Shown here piece by piece: positions 9,115 through 18,450 of a DNA stretch of 64,000 nt; position 1 is the first letter of the stretch, and every line of letters begins with the position of its first letter. Origin of the DNA: JACCXG01 sp963717745 (GTDB lineage Bacteria; Acidobacteriota; Vicinamibacteria; Vicinamibacterales; 2-12-FULL-66-21). The notes under the pieces were generated by a model. It did not search any database and had not been told where the DNA came from. It worked only from the letters and a program-made list of their open reading frames with translations. Where the stretch lies: positions 62,001 to 126,000 of the forward strand of contig CAVQXJ010000002.1 of the NCBI GenBank assembly GCA_963717745.1, in the 5' to 3' direction. The position numbers and the translations under genes were made by a program.

Positions 9115-9786
9115 TCACTGGTGCAGCACCACGCTCAACAGCGAGTTGTTGATCTTGAGCCCGCCGTTGTACTCGATGAACCCGAGCTTTCTGAACTTGT
9201 TCATGAAGTAGTTGACCCGTGATCGGGTCGTCCCGACCATCTCGGCCAGCGTCTCCTGCGACAGCTTCGGCACCGTCCGGGGGGTGGTGTCCTCCTTGCC
9301 GTAGCGGGCGAGGAGGAGCAGCGTGCGCGCCAGCCGCTTCTCGCTCGAGTTGAAGAGCTGATCGACGAGGTCCTCTTCGATCCGGATGTTCCTCGCCAGC
9401 ATGTGGCTGATGAAGCGGTCGGAGAAGTCCGGGTGTTCGTGGAGGATGCGGATCATGTCCGCCTTCTGAATCCGCAGGATCGCGCTGGGTACCACGGCCG
9501 CCGCGGTCCCCATGCGCATCGCCTGCCCGGCCAGGCACCCCTCCCCGAAGAAGTCCCCCGGACCCAGCATCGCGACGACCGCTTCCTTCCCCGTCGATGA
9601 CAGCACCGACAGCTTGACCCCTCCCTGGACGAGATAGAACACGCTGTTCGCCAGTGAGCCCTGGGCAAAGATCCGCGTGCCCCGGGCGTAGCTCCGGGGA
9701 CGGCACGGGATCCCGGCGGAGCTCAAAAATGCCCGCACATCGAAGGCGGGAACGGCGCGGGGCGCACGGGGCATCGCTGGAATCAT
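9115..9786 (-). CDS. Crp/Fnr-family transcriptional regulator
   Basis: A regulator of about 220 residues. The N-terminal cyclic-nucleotide-binding-type beta-roll runs from GTRIFAQGSLANSVFYLVQG through GPGDFFGEGCLAG. A long dimerisation helix follows, then a winged helix-turn-helix (LSQETLAEMVGTTRSRVNYF, recognition helix TTRSRVNYFMNKF). No Fnr-type cysteine cluster is visible, so the sensed signal is unknown. The open frame extends upstream to 9837, but those residues are encoded by a palindrome arm. I place the start at 9786, with 9774 as the alternative; neither has a good ribosome site. It is divergent from the efflux genes at 10020 and could control them, which is inference. Confidence 0.88.
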   Translation of the reverse strand: MIPAMPRAPRAVPAFDVRAFLSSAGIPCRPRSYARGTRIFAQGSLANSVFYLVQGGVKLSVLSSTGKEAVVAMLGPGDFFGEGCLAGQAMRMGTAAAVVPSAILRIQKADMIRILHEHPDFSDRFISHMLARNIRIEEDLVDQLFNSSEKRLARTLLLLARYGKEDTTPRTVPKLSQETLAEMVGTTRSRVNYFMNKFRKLGFIEYNGGLKINNSLLSVVLHQ

Positions 9787-9791
9787 CGCAC

Positions 9792-9971
9792 AGGGTCCGC
9801 GGGCCGCGATCCGCGGTCCGCGATCCGCGATCCGCAAGACCTGACAAAGCCATGCGAAACATCTGGGTGGAAGAGGCCGAGGTCAGTCGGGCGCAGAGCC
9901 TTCGACCCAGCTGCTTCGGACGGCTCGGACCCGGACCAGCGGATAGCGGACCCCGGACTGCGGACTGCGGT
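9792..9971. repeat. Tandem-unit palindrome, CCGCGATC unit, with conserved inner hairpin
   Basis: The left arm (9792-9836) repeats CCGCGATC / CCGCGGTC. The right arm (about 9938-9971) repeats CGGACTG / GCGGACC. The inner segment contains CATCTGGGTGGAAGAG (9860-9875), identical over 16 bases to 57057-57072, pairing with CTTCGACCC at 9901. It lies between divergent genes, so it cannot be only a terminator. Confidence 0.85.
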
Positions 9972-10019
9972 GATCGTATACTCCTACCTTCCACGGTACC
10001 GCTCCCAATACCGCTGTCG

Positions 10020-11231
10020 ATGCCAAATCAAACCATCAGAAATTGTTCCGGAATTGCCCTGACTGCCATCGCCGCCCTGACCCTGGCGGGATGCGGGCGG
10101 CCGCAGACCGCACAGGCCAGCAAACGTGAGGGCGATCCAAAGCCGATCGCCGTCGCCGTCGTGCACAAGGCCTCGGTGCCGCGCGCCGTCGACGTCGTCG
10201 GCACCCTCGCGGCGGTCGATCAGGTCACCGTGTCGTCAGAGGCCGACGGCAGGGTGCAGAAGATCAACGCCGACCTCGGCGATCGGGTCCGCGCCGGCCA
10301 GGTCCTCATCCATCTCGACGACGAGAAGCAGCGCTACGCCCTCGAGCAGCAGCAGGCCGACCTGGCGCGCGCGCTCGCCCAGTACGGCGCCCCCGACCCG
10401 GAACACCTTCCGGACATCGAGCAGACCCCGGAAGCCAAACGGACCAAGGCCGACCTGGCCCAGGCCACCCAGTCGCTGGATCGCGCCAATGAGCTGTTCA
10501 AGCGGACGTTGATTCCACAGCAGGCGCTAGACGATGCGCGCACGGCGGTGGAGACCAAGAAAGCCAGCTACGACGCCTCGCTGCACAACGCCCGCAATCT
10601 GCGCGCGAGCATCCAGTCCTCCCAGGCAACGATGAAGCTGGCGGGGCGCCAGCTCCGGGATGCGGAGATCCGCGCCCCGTTCGACGGCTACGTGGAGAAG
10701 CGGCTGGTGAATCTCGGGGAGCTGGTCAAGGCGCAGATGCCGGTGATGGCGATCGTCCGGCTCGACCCGCTGAAGGTGATCGCGGAGATCCCGGAAAAAA
10801 TGGGGCCGTGGATCACTGACGGCCGGTCCGTCGAGCTGCGTGTCGATGCTTATCGCGACCGGACATTCGCCGGAAAGGTCACCCGGATCAGCCCGGCGGT
10901 GAATACCGCGACGCGCGCGTTCTCGTTCGAGGCGGTCGTGCCCAACCCCGACGCGGTGCTGAAGCCCGGAACGTTCGCCCGCGTGCACGTCGAGAGCGGG
11001 AAGGTGGACGACGTCCTGACCGTGCCGCATGCCGCGCTTCAGTACCGCTACGGTGTCAATCGCGTGTTCGTCGTGCAGGGCGACCGGCTGGCGGTCCGCG
11101 AACTGGAAGTGGGCGAGCGCCTCGGCGACCGCATCGAAGTCACGAGCGGCGTCAAGGCAGGCGAGCGCGTGGCGATCACCGACGTCGAGTCGCTCGCGGA
11201 CGGCGCCCTGGTCGCGGTGACGGCGAAGTAG
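10020..11231 (+). CDS. RND efflux periplasmic adaptor (membrane fusion protein), lipoprotein
   Basis: A 403-residue HlyD/AcrA-type adaptor linking an inner-membrane RND pump to an outer-membrane channel. The signal ends in the lipobox LTLAGC with the acylated cysteine at residue 25. A barrel-sandwich half (VDQVTVSSEADGRVQKI, then GDRVRAGQVLIHLDD), an alpha-hairpin (about 110-210) and the second lipoyl half (DAEIRAPFDGYVEKRLVNLG) follow. A beta-barrel and membrane-proximal domain complete it. The ATG at 10020 gives the lipoprotein signal; upstream extension would run through the palindrome. The pump gene begins 11 bases after the stop, so they are one operon. No outer-membrane TolC partner is in the window. 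Confidence 0.93.
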   Translation: MPNQTIRNCSGIALTAIAALTLAGCGRPQTAQASKREGDPKPIAVAVVHKASVPRAVDVVGTLAAVDQVTVSSEADGRVQKINADLGDRVRAGQVLIHLDDEKQRYALEQQQADLARALAQYGAPDPEHLPDIEQTPEAKRTKADLAQATQSLDRANELFKRTLIPQQALDDARTAVETKKASYDASLHNARNLRASIQSSQATMKLAGRQLRDAEIRAPFDGYVEKRLVNLGELVKAQMPVMAIVRLDPLKVIAEIPEKMGPWITDGRSVELRVDAYRDRTFAGKVTRISPAVNTATRAFSFEAVVPNPDAVLKPGTFARVHVESGKVDDVLTVPHAALQYRYGVNRVFVVQGDRLAVRELEVGERLGDRIEVTSGVKAGERVAITDVESLADGALVAVTAK

Positions 11232-11242
11232 GGAGTCCGCGC

Positions 11243-14200
11243 ATGTTGTCCGCGTTCTGCGTCCGTCGTCCGGTCTCGGCCACGATGCTGGTGATGTCCC
11301 TGGTCGTCCTGGGGACCGTCTCGTTCCGCGGCCTCGGCGTGGACCTGTTCCCGAGGGCCGACCCGGCGACCGTCAGCGTCACCCTGCTCCTGCCCGGCGC
11401 CAGCCCCGACGAGATGTCGTCCTCGGTGGTCGAGCCGATGGAGGAGGCAATCAGCGGCGTGTCCGGGATCGACGAAATCCAGTCCCGCATCGCCGAGGGG
11501 CGGGCCAACCTCACGGTTCGCTTCGTCCTCGAGCGCGATCTCAACGACGCCTCCAATGACGTGCGCGAGAAGGTGGCCGGGGCGATCCGCAACGCGCCGC
11601 CGGCGTTGCTGCCGCCAGTCATCACCAAGGTCGATCCCGACGCCGACCCGGTGCTCTCGCTCATCGTCTCGTCACCGGGGATGAGCTTGCGGACGCTCAC
11701 CGAGCTCGCCGACAAGCAGATCGCCCGCGCCATCCAGACCGTCAACGGAGTGGGCCAGGTCAGCCTGTCTGGCGGCCGCGCCCGCGAGGTCCACGTCGTC
11801 GTCGACATCGAGAAGCTGAATTCTTACGGCCTGTCGATGGCCGAGGTCCGCGACGCGATCGTTGCGGAGAACGTCGAGATTCCTGGCGGCACCGTCGAGC
11901 AGGGAAAAGGGCAGCTGCTGCTGCGCACGCTCGGCCGGGTCGACGCGACCGCGAACTTCAACGACATCGTGGTGGCGACCAAAGAGGGCACGCCAATCCG
12001 CATCTCCGATCTCGGCCATGCCGAGGACAGCTTCGAGCGGCCGACCTCGGCCGTGTGGATGGGGGACTCGCCGGCGGTGATGCTCGACGTGCGCCGTGCC
12101 ATGGGAGAGAACACGGTTTTGGTGATTGAGGGCGTCCGGGCGCGGCTCGAGGCAGTCGAGCGGACGCTGCCGCCGACCGTGAAGCTGACGGTGATCCGCG
12201 ACGATTCGCGGTTCATCCACGCCTCGATCGGGTCGCTCCAGGAGCACCTGCTGTTCGGCGCGCTGTTCGCGACCGTCGTCGTCATGTTCTTCATCAGGAA
12301 TCTCCGCGCCGTCATCATCTCGGCGCTGGCGATTCCCGCTTCGATCATCTCGTCGTTCACGCTGATGAGCGTCATGGGCTTCACGCTCAACAACATGACG
12401 CTGCTGGCGATCACGCTGGCGGTCGGCATCGTCATCGACGACGCCATCGTCGTGCTGGAGAACATCTTCCGCTACATCGAGGAGAAGAACTGTTCGCCGT
12501 ACGAGGCGGCGATCGAGGGCACCCGCGAGGTGGCGCTCGCGGTGATGGCGACGACGCTGTCGCTGGTCGTGATCTTCCTGCCGATTGCCTTCATGAGCGG
12601 CTACGCCAAGCGGTTCATCAACCCGTTCGGCTGGACGATGGCATTCGCGATCATGGTGTCGATGCTGGTCAGCTTCACGCTGACCCCGATGCTGAGCTCG
12701 CGGTTCCTCAAGCTCGCGGACGGCACGGCCGACCACAAGACGAAAGAGCAGGGTTTCTTCCACTGGCTGGACCAGTGGTACACGCGCCAGGTGAACTGGG
12801 CGCTCGATCACCCGACGCTGATCATCGCGATCTCGGTGGTCACCGTGCTGCTCACCGTCCCGCTCAACCGCATGGTCGGGCGCGAGTTCGTCCCCAACGA
12901 GGACATGGGCGACTGGACGGTGCACGTCGACGCGCCCGAAGGCACCTCGCTCGAAGGCACCACGGAGGTGGCCTTCAAGCTGCTGAAGGAGATCAGCGGC
13001 ATCGAGGGCGTCGCGCAGATCGAGCCGTCGATCGGCGTCTCGGGGATGGCTGCGAGCTCACCGACGCATATCCATTTCCTCTGTCAGGCGCTGCCGATCG
13101 AGGACCGGAAGAACAGCCAGGCGGACATCATCACCGAGATGCGGCAGCGGCTGGCGGCGTACCCGTCGTACCGTCCGTCGATCACCTCGCGGAACGCACT
13201 GGGCAGCGGTGAAGGGCAGGGCGGCTTCCCGATCTCGGTCAACATCCTCGGGCCCGATCTCGGGCAGATCGCCGAGTACTCGAAGCGGGCGCTCGAGGCG
13301 GCGCAGCGGCTGCCGAGCCTGGCCGAGCCGAAGATCAACCTGAACATCTCGAACCCCGAGGTGCACGTCGCCGTCGATCGGAAGCGCGCCGCGGATCTGG
13401 GCGTGCGGATGTCGACGGTCGGGAACACGCTGCGGCTGGCGGTCTCCGGGGACGATCAGATCTCCTTCTACAAGGAGGGGACCGAACAGTACCCGGTCAA
13501 GATCCGGGTCCGGGAGGATCAGCGCCGCGACATCGAGGAGATCGGACGTTTGACGGTGCCGTCGGCGAACGGACCGATCCGGATCGACAACATCGCGCGG
13601 ATCGAGCGCGGCCTCGGGCCGACCACGTTGCAGCGCTCGAATCGGCAGTTCACGGTGTCGCTCAATGCCGACGTGGCGCCGGGCCATGCTCTGGACGAGG
13701 CGGCGAACGACGTGCGCACGATGCTGGCCGGCCTCGACATGCCGCCGACCATGTCGTTCCGCATGCAGGGCCAGTCGAAGATCCTCGACGAGACCACGGC
13801 GAACCTGATGATGGCGATCGGGCTGGCGATGATCTTCGTCTATATGGTGCTGGCCTCGCAGTTCGAGAGCTTCCTGCAGCCGATCGTGATCATGCTGGTG
13901 CTGCCGATCGCGGTGCCGTTTGCGCTGTTCACGCTGTGGATCACCGGGAGCACGCTCAACCTGTGGAGCGCGCTCGGGATGCTGCTGCTGCTCGGCATCG
14001 TCAAGAAGAACTCCATCCTGCAGGTCGACTACGCCAATGTGCTGCGCGCCCGCGGCGTGCCGCTCCGCGAAGCGATTGTCGAATCCTGCCGCACCCGGCT
14101 GCGGCCGATCCTGATGACCACCACCGCGATCATCGCCGGGCTGATTCCGACGTCGCTCGGCATCGGCATCGGCGGCACCGGCCGCGCCGCGATTGCGGTG

Positions 14201-14377
14201 ACGATCATCGGCGGCCAGTCGCTGTGCCTGTTCCTGACCCTGCTGCTGGTGCCGGTCGCCTACGTCAAGTTCGACGCGCTCGAGCGCGCCCTGGTCGGCG
14301 ACGGGGCGCGTGGGTGGCTGCGCCGGGTTGCGGCCGGAGCGAAGGGCCGCTTCCGGCCGGCGCCGGACGAGGCCTGA
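11243..14377 (+). CDS. RND multidrug efflux pump, inner-membrane permease (AcrB/HAE1 family)
   Basis: A proton-driven exporter of 1044 residues, the normal length for AcrB-type pumps. A first transmembrane helix (SATMLVMSLVVLGTVSFRGL) and a pore/porter domain precede a helix bundle. TM4 carries the paired aspartates of the HAE1 proton relay, D399-D400 in GIVIDDAIVVLENIF. A second half repeats the plan, with LLLLGIVKKNSILQVDYAN in the matching helix. It is translated from the same operon as the adaptor just upstream. Substrates cannot be read from sequence, but export of organic toxins is usual in this subfamily. The frame is intact and ends just before a palindrome in the convergent gap. Confidence 0.95.
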   Translation: MLSAFCVRRPVSATMLVMSLVVLGTVSFRGLGVDLFPRADPATVSVTLLLPGASPDEMSSSVVEPMEEAISGVSGIDEIQSRIAEGRANLTVRFVLERDLNDASNDVREKVAGAIRNAPPALLPPVITKVDPDADPVLSLIVSSPGMSLRTLTELADKQIARAIQTVNGVGQVSLSGGRAREVHVVVDIEKLNSYGLSMAEVRDAIVAENVEIPGGTVEQGKGQLLLRTLGRVDATANFNDIVVATKEGTPIRISDLGHAEDSFERPTSAVWMGDSPAVMLDVRRAMGENTVLVIEGVRARLEAVERTLPPTVKLTVIRDDSRFIHASIGSLQEHLLFGALFATVVVMFFIRNLRAVIISALAIPASIISSFTLMSVMGFTLNNMTLLAITLAVGIVIDDAIVVLENIFRYIEEKNCSPYEAAIEGTREVALAVMATTLSLVVIFLPIAFMSGYAKRFINPFGWTMAFAIMVSMLVSFTLTPMLSSRFLKLADGTADHKTKEQGFFHWLDQWYTRQVNWALDHPTLIIAISVVTVLLTVPLNRMVGREFVPNEDMGDWTVHVDAPEGTSLEGTTEVAFKLLKEISGIEGVAQIEPSIGVSGMAASSPTHIHFLCQALPIEDRKNSQADIITEMRQRLAAYPSYRPSITSRNALGSGEGQGGFPISVNILGPDLGQIAEYSKRALEAAQRLPSLAEPKINLNISNPEVHVAVDRKRAADLGVRMSTVGNTLRLAVSGDDQISFYKEGTEQYPVKIRVREDQRRDIEEIGRLTVPSANGPIRIDNIARIERGLGPTTLQRSNRQFTVSLNADVAPGHALDEAANDVRTMLAGLDMPPTMSFRMQGQSKILDETTANLMMAIGLAMIFVYMVLASQFESFLQPIVIMLVLPIAVPFALFTLWITGSTLNLWSALGMLLLLGIVKKNSILQVDYANVLRARGVPLREAIVESCRTRLRPILMTTTAIIAGLIPTSLGIGIGGTGRAAIAVTIIGGQSLCLFLTLLLVPVAYVKFDALERALVGDGARGWLRRVAAGAKGRFRPAPDEA

Positions 14378-14385
14378 GTCGCTAC

Positions 14386-14548
14386 CCGCGATCCGTGGCC
14401 CGTGGCCCGTGGCCCGTGGCCGTGGTCCGGCAGAGCCACTCGACGATCTGGGTGAAAGGCGCCGCTCACAGCTTGTCACGGCGGCTTTCACCCAACACTC
14501 TCGAAGGGCTCAGCGCGGACCACGGACTGCGGGCTACGGATTACGGAG
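14386..14548. repeat. Tandem-unit palindrome, CCGTGGC unit, with conserved inner hairpin
   Basis: The left arm repeats CCGTGGC. The right arm repeats CGGACTGCGGGCTACGGA, ending with ATTACGGAGT. The inner stem is GGGTGAAAGGCGCC with GGCGGCTTTCACCC (about 14450-14494). It fills a convergent gap and supplies the stop codon of the esterase on the minus strand (14534-14536). Confidence 0.88.
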
Positions 14549-16117
14549 TCGCGCCAGCCAGAAATCAAGTCTGGCGGTCTCCGCCACGCTCATCGTCCCG
14601 ACTTTCGTTCCCAGCTGCATCGTGGTGTGACTGCCTGGCACGTAGGCGGCCCAGCGGGCCAGCCCGGCGCCGTTCGGGTCGGCCTTCCGGGCGAAGTTGA
14701 CCCAATAGGACGAGACCGTCTCAGTCAGCGACTTGTCGATCGGCTCCCACGGACGATCCAGCTTGTCGAGGGTCTTGAAGACGTACGGCACCTCGCCGGT
14801 GTGGAATGCCCCGAACTCCGGGTGGGCCGGCCACGGGATCGGACGGTCGAAGTAGTAGGTGTAGATCCGCTTGGTGATCTTGTGCTGATCGGCGGCCCAG
14901 AGATCCAGCGAGACGCGGGCCCGATCGCGGCCGGCGGCCTTCTGCGCGGCCGGGACGTCGGCGTTCGACGCGGCCGGGTAGAGCTTCAGGAACGCCGATC
15001 CCTGTTCGCCGTAGACGCGTTGTGCGTCACTCTCGTATGCCGCGGTCGACGGCTTCGATGCGGCGCCGAGTGCAGCGCCCGCCACGCCGAGGTCGTCCGC
15101 AGTGAATCCGACCATCAGGGGCACCTGATCCGCAGCCGGCGTCGCGGTCAGCACCCACCCGTCGTTGAACGGGCTGTTCGGCACGGTCACACCGCCGCGG
15201 CCGCCGCCGGCGGACGCGAAGAAGACGTTGGCCGGCAGGGCGCGCATGTCCGCGAGCGATTTTGCCCCTTTGGATTCCACGAACGTCGCGCCGGCGGCCT
15301 CGCGTTCGGCGAGCGTCGCGGCGCCGCCCAGCACGTTGCGGCCGAGCAGCCCGGGACCGCTTTGCGCGATGGCGCGGGCGAAGAGGCCCTTGGCGAGCGG
15401 CGCCCGCATCAGATTTGCCACCGAGATCGCGCCCGCCGACTGGCCGAAGATCGTGACTTGCGTGGGGTCGCCGCCGAACGCCGCGATGTTGCGCTGCACC
15501 CACTGCAACGCCGCGACCTGATCGAGCAGGCCATAGTTGCCCGAGGATCGATGTTCCGACTCCTTCGTGAGCTCGGGATGGGCGAGGAACCCGAGCGGCC
15601 CCACGCGGTAGTTCACGCTGACGACGAGCACGCCTTTCTTCGCGAGCTCGGCGCCGTCATACACCGCGACCGCGCTCGACCCTTCGTTGAAACCGCCGCC
15701 ATAGATCCAGACCATCACCGGCGTCCGGGCGTTCGGCGTCTTCGCCGCGGTCCAGACATTCAGGAACAGGCAATCCTCGCCGATCGGTCCCTGCGTCATG
15801 AACTCCTCGGTCCATGGCAGCCGTGAACCGGCCTGGTTTTGCATGCAGCTGGTGCCGAACTTGTCGGCCTTGCGGACGCCCTCCCACGGGAGCGCCGGCT
15901 GCGGCGGCCGCCAGCGCAAGTCGCCGATCGGCGGCGCGGCGAATGGAATCCCCAGGTATGCGCTGACGCCTCCGGCGGTGACACCGGAGAGCGCTCCCGC
16001 GTCGGTCTTGACCACGTCAAGGCGGGCGCGGAGCGGGTGCGTCGCCAGGAGCATACCGAGCGAGCACAGGAGAGCTGCCGTCCAGCGGGGCGTCTGCATG
16101 GGCCTATTGTGCTTCAT
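14534..16117 (-). CDS. Type-B carboxylesterase, secreted
   Basis: An alpha/beta-hydrolase of 527 residues that cleaves carboxylic esters outside the cytoplasm. The signal region is followed by the family hallmarks YLGIPFAAPPIGDLRW, EDCLFLNVWT and the oxyanion loop MVWIYGGGFNEGSS. The nucleophile elbow reads GQSAG with serine 227 (most relatives have GESAG). A histidine-containing segment near EFGAFHTGEVPYVF probably supplies the base. The ATG at 16117 is preferred, with GAAGAGG just upstream; the longer frame to 16153 is coded by the end of a repeat. The last residues and stop lie within a palindrome arm. A paralogue is at 31394-32971. Confidence 0.92.
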   Translation of the reverse strand: MKHNRPMQTPRWTAALLCSLGMLLATHPLRARLDVVKTDAGALSGVTAGGVSAYLGIPFAAPPIGDLRWRPPQPALPWEGVRKADKFGTSCMQNQAGSRLPWTEEFMTQGPIGEDCLFLNVWTAAKTPNARTPVMVWIYGGGFNEGSSAVAVYDGAELAKKGVLVVSVNYRVGPLGFLAHPELTKESEHRSSGNYGLLDQVAALQWVQRNIAAFGGDPTQVTIFGQSAGAISVANLMRAPLAKGLFARAIAQSGPGLLGRNVLGGAATLAEREAAGATFVESKGAKSLADMRALPANVFFASAGGGRGGVTVPNSPFNDGWVLTATPAADQVPLMVGFTADDLGVAGAALGAASKPSTAAYESDAQRVYGEQGSAFLKLYPAASNADVPAAQKAAGRDRARVSLDLWAADQHKITKRIYTYYFDRPIPWPAHPEFGAFHTGEVPYVFKTLDKLDRPWEPIDKSLTETVSSYWVNFARKADPNGAGLARWAAYVPGSHTTMQLGTKVGTMSVAETARLDFWLARLRNP

Positions 16118-16135
16118 CGCCTCTTCGAACCGCTG

Positions 16136-16422
16136 TTCGCTGTCACGCTGCATTCGTGCCCACGGCGCCTGCGGCGCGCTGGCGCTTCGCGCCAGGACGA
16201 CACGACGACAGGACGACTACGACGTAAATGCTTCGGCCACGACGGAAACGTCCGGGCATCTCCTGAGTGCCCTGAATAGCGCCGCAGGCCACGTATCAAC
16301 GGCTCTCCCGGCTGGCGGCGCCGCAGTCCTTCGAAGTGCCTCACAGGGTTTCGTCGTTGTCGTCGTGTCGTTACCCGGGCGCGCCGCAGGCGCCGTGGAC
16401 ACGATGGCAGGGTGACAGCGAA
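16136..16422. repeat. Large palindromic element, TTCGCTGTCACGCTGC ends, copy 1
   Basis: The left end starts TTCGCTGTCACGCTGC and continues CCACGGCGCCTGCGGCGCG. The right end is its near-complement, finishing GGGTGACAGCGAA at 16422. Inside each end are ACGACGACA-type repeats. On the minus strand the core includes GGGAGAGCCGTTGATA and CAGGAGATGCCCGG, shared with the copies at 19196-19592 and 47855-48292. It fills most of the 350-base divergent gap between two esterase genes. No reading frame of note is present. Confidence 0.88.
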
Positions 16423-16468
16423 CGCAGCCGTCGTATGCTCATGTCGACACACAACCGAAAGGACTCGA

Positions 16469-17794
16469 ATGGTTCGACGTTTCTGGCTCCTCGCGCTCGT
16501 AGCTCTGATCGCGTTCGTCCCATCGGCCTCATTGACGGCTCAGCAGCCGGCATCTCCGGCGACGCCGGCCGGCCCGCCCGCCGGGGAGGGACGACGCGGC
16601 GGCGGCCGCGGCGCACCAGCGGTGAAGTCGCCCGAAGTGGCCGCCGACGGGCGGGTGACCTTCCGGCTCCGCGCACCCAACGCGAAGGACGTGGCGGTGG
16701 CCATGGGCGGCAATCGCCTAGCGATGCAGAAGGACGAGCAGGGCGTCTGGACCGCGACCAGCGACGTGCTGGCGCCGGACTACTACACCTACGCGCTGGT
16801 GGTCGACGGCGCCTCGATCAACGACCCCGCGAACCGGCAGGTGCAGACCTCGTACGCCGGGTTCCAGTCGATGTTCGTGGTGCCCGGGCCGCACCCCTGG
16901 CTGCCGGCGCCGGCCGTGGCGCGCGGCGCGATCGCCCGGCACACGTTCCGGTCGGCCGTCGCGAAGGACGAGCGCAATTACTTCGTCTACACTCCGGCCG
17001 GCTACGATGCCCGCCGGTCGCGTCCGTACCCGGTGCTGTTCCTGCTGCACGGTCTCGGCGATGATGCGGAGCGGTGGATGAACGGCGGTGCGGCGAACGT
17101 GATCCTCGACAATCTGATCGCGCAGGGGAAGGCCCTGCCGATGGTGCTGGTCACGACCCTCGGATACGGCGTCGACAACGGTCCCGCCGGGGCGATGGCG
17201 CCGGAGAGTGTGACCGGCTACACGAAGATCCTGCTGGACGAGGTGATGCCGGCGATCGAGCGGTCGTACAACGTCAGCCGGAACCGTGAGGAACGCGCCA
17301 TCGCCGGGCTCTCGATGGGGGGCGCGGAGACGCTCTACACGGCGCTCAATCACCTCGACAAGTTTGCCTGGATTGGATCCTTCAGCGGCGCATTCGTGAT
17401 GTGGCCGGGCGCCACTTCGGCACCGGCGGCGCCCGCTCCGGTTGCCTCGGGCGCGGCCCCCGCTGAGAGTCCGGCTGCCGCAGCCGCAGGCGCGGCCGGT
17501 CCCCCAGCCGCCGGCGGCCGCGGCCGCGGCGGCGCGCGCACCGTCGACGTCAGCGCGTTCGACAAGAACTTTCCCACGCTCGACGCCAAGGCCAATTCGA
17601 AAATCAAGATGCTGTGGATCACCTGCGGCACCGCCGATTCGCTGATCGCGGTGAACCGTCAGTTCAAGGACTTTCTGCGGGCGAAGGGCGTGCAGTTCAC
17701 TGAACTGGAGTCGCCCGACGTCGGGCACGTGTGGCCGTACTGGCGGCAGAACTTCACCGAGTTCGCGCAGAAGGCGTTTCAGCCGAGCCGCTGA
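16469..17794 (+). CDS. Esterase with N-terminal E-set domain (enterochelin-esterase/feruloyl-esterase-like), secreted
   Basis: A 441-residue exported esterase. The signal peptide (about 1-26, ending SLTAQQ) is followed by an Ala/Gly/Pro linker. An immunoglobulin-like E-set module of the CBM48 type follows (about 57-125, VTFRLRAPNAKDVAVAMGGN). The esterase-D-like hydrolase domain has YPVLFLLHGLGDD, the nucleophile elbow GLSMGGAE and a closing histidine in DVGHVWPYW. A low-complexity proline/alanine/glycine insert (about 320-360) interrupts the hydrolase domain before its histidine. The start is set by GAAAGGA seven bases before the ATG. Relatives cleave feruloyl or acetyl esters on plant polysaccharides or siderophores; a polysaccharide role fits the neighbourhood but is inferred. 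Confidence 0.88.
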   Translation: MVRRFWLLALVALIAFVPSASLTAQQPASPATPAGPPAGEGRRGGGRGAPAVKSPEVAADGRVTFRLRAPNAKDVAVAMGGNRLAMQKDEQGVWTATSDVLAPDYYTYALVVDGASINDPANRQVQTSYAGFQSMFVVPGPHPWLPAPAVARGAIARHTFRSAVAKDERNYFVYTPAGYDARRSRPYPVLFLLHGLGDDAERWMNGGAANVILDNLIAQGKALPMVLVTTLGYGVDNGPAGAMAPESVTGYTKILLDEVMPAIERSYNVSRNREERAIAGLSMGGAETLYTALNHLDKFAWIGSFSGAFVMWPGATSAPAAPAPVASGAAPAESPAAAAAGAAGPPAAGGRGRGGARTVDVSAFDKNFPTLDAKANSKIKMLWITCGTADSLIAVNRQFKDFLRAKGVQFTELESPDVGHVWPYWRQNFTEFAQKAFQPSR

Positions 17795-17803
17795 GTCGCG
17801 CGG

Positions 17804-18346
17804 TCACTTCAGCACGATGCGCTCGGTCACCTTGCCCGCGTCGACCGGCCTGACGGAGAACGCGGGATCGCTGCGCATCGCCGCCGTGACGAACGGGTCC
17901 CCCTCGAACACGATCTCGAAGATCTTCGGGGCACGTCCGGGGGCGCTCACTTCGAAGTGGATGTGCGCAGGGGCGCGGCTGTTCGGATACGAGCCGGGCT
18001 TCACCGTCGAGAAGGACCACGCGCCCCGGCTGTCGGAGCGCAGGAACGCCTTGAGCCGCGGATTCCGATTGTCGCTCGCCGGCTTGACGCCGTAGTACCC
18101 CTCGTGATCGGTCTGGTAGATATACAAGGAGGCGCCGCTCACCGGAGCGCCGTCGGCGCCGACCACCACGCCGCTGACGGTGAGCGGCAGTCCCGGCTCG
18201 CTCGACGGGGTGAGGCGTGCGGTGGCCGGCGCATTGGCGGGCGCCTCGTGGACCGATTGCGCGAAGAGCGGCGGGCCGCCCGCCGAGAGTGCGGCCGCTA
18301 GAAAGACGAGCGACGAGCAGTGCCGGAGGGCGTGGAGCAGGCGCAT
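17804..18346 (-). CDS. Secreted intradiol ring-cleavage dioxygenase-like protein
   Basis: A 180-residue protein with a signal peptide (about 1-29) and one catalytic-type intradiol dioxygenase domain, the beta-sandwich that opens catechols between the hydroxyls using ferric iron. Visible hallmarks are a tyrosine in GYYGVKPA, the segment GAWSFSTVKPGSYPN and the PAHIHFEV motif. Together these can give the two tyrosine and two histidine iron ligands. It lacks the N-terminal helical domain of classical catechol dioxygenases and is exported, like many acidobacterial homologues of unknown substrate. It is convergent with the esterase, nine bases apart, with no palindrome between. Confidence 0.78.
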   Translation of the reverse strand: MRLLHALRHCSSLVFLAAALSAGGPPLFAQSVHEAPANAPATARLTPSSEPGLPLTVSGVVVGADGAPVSGASLYIYQTDHEGYYGVKPASDNRNPRLKAFLRSDSRGAWSFSTVKPGSYPNSRAPAHIHFEVSAPGRAPKIFEIVFEGDPFVTAAMRSDPAFSVRPVDAGKVTERIVLK

Positions 18347-18450
18347 GAAGACCTCACTCGGCGCATCCTCTCACGGTGCCGGCCGAATGGAGCGGTCCGG
18401 CCGATCTTCGCGGTGACGAGCGGCGGGACCGGGCTTCCGGGCCTCGAGCC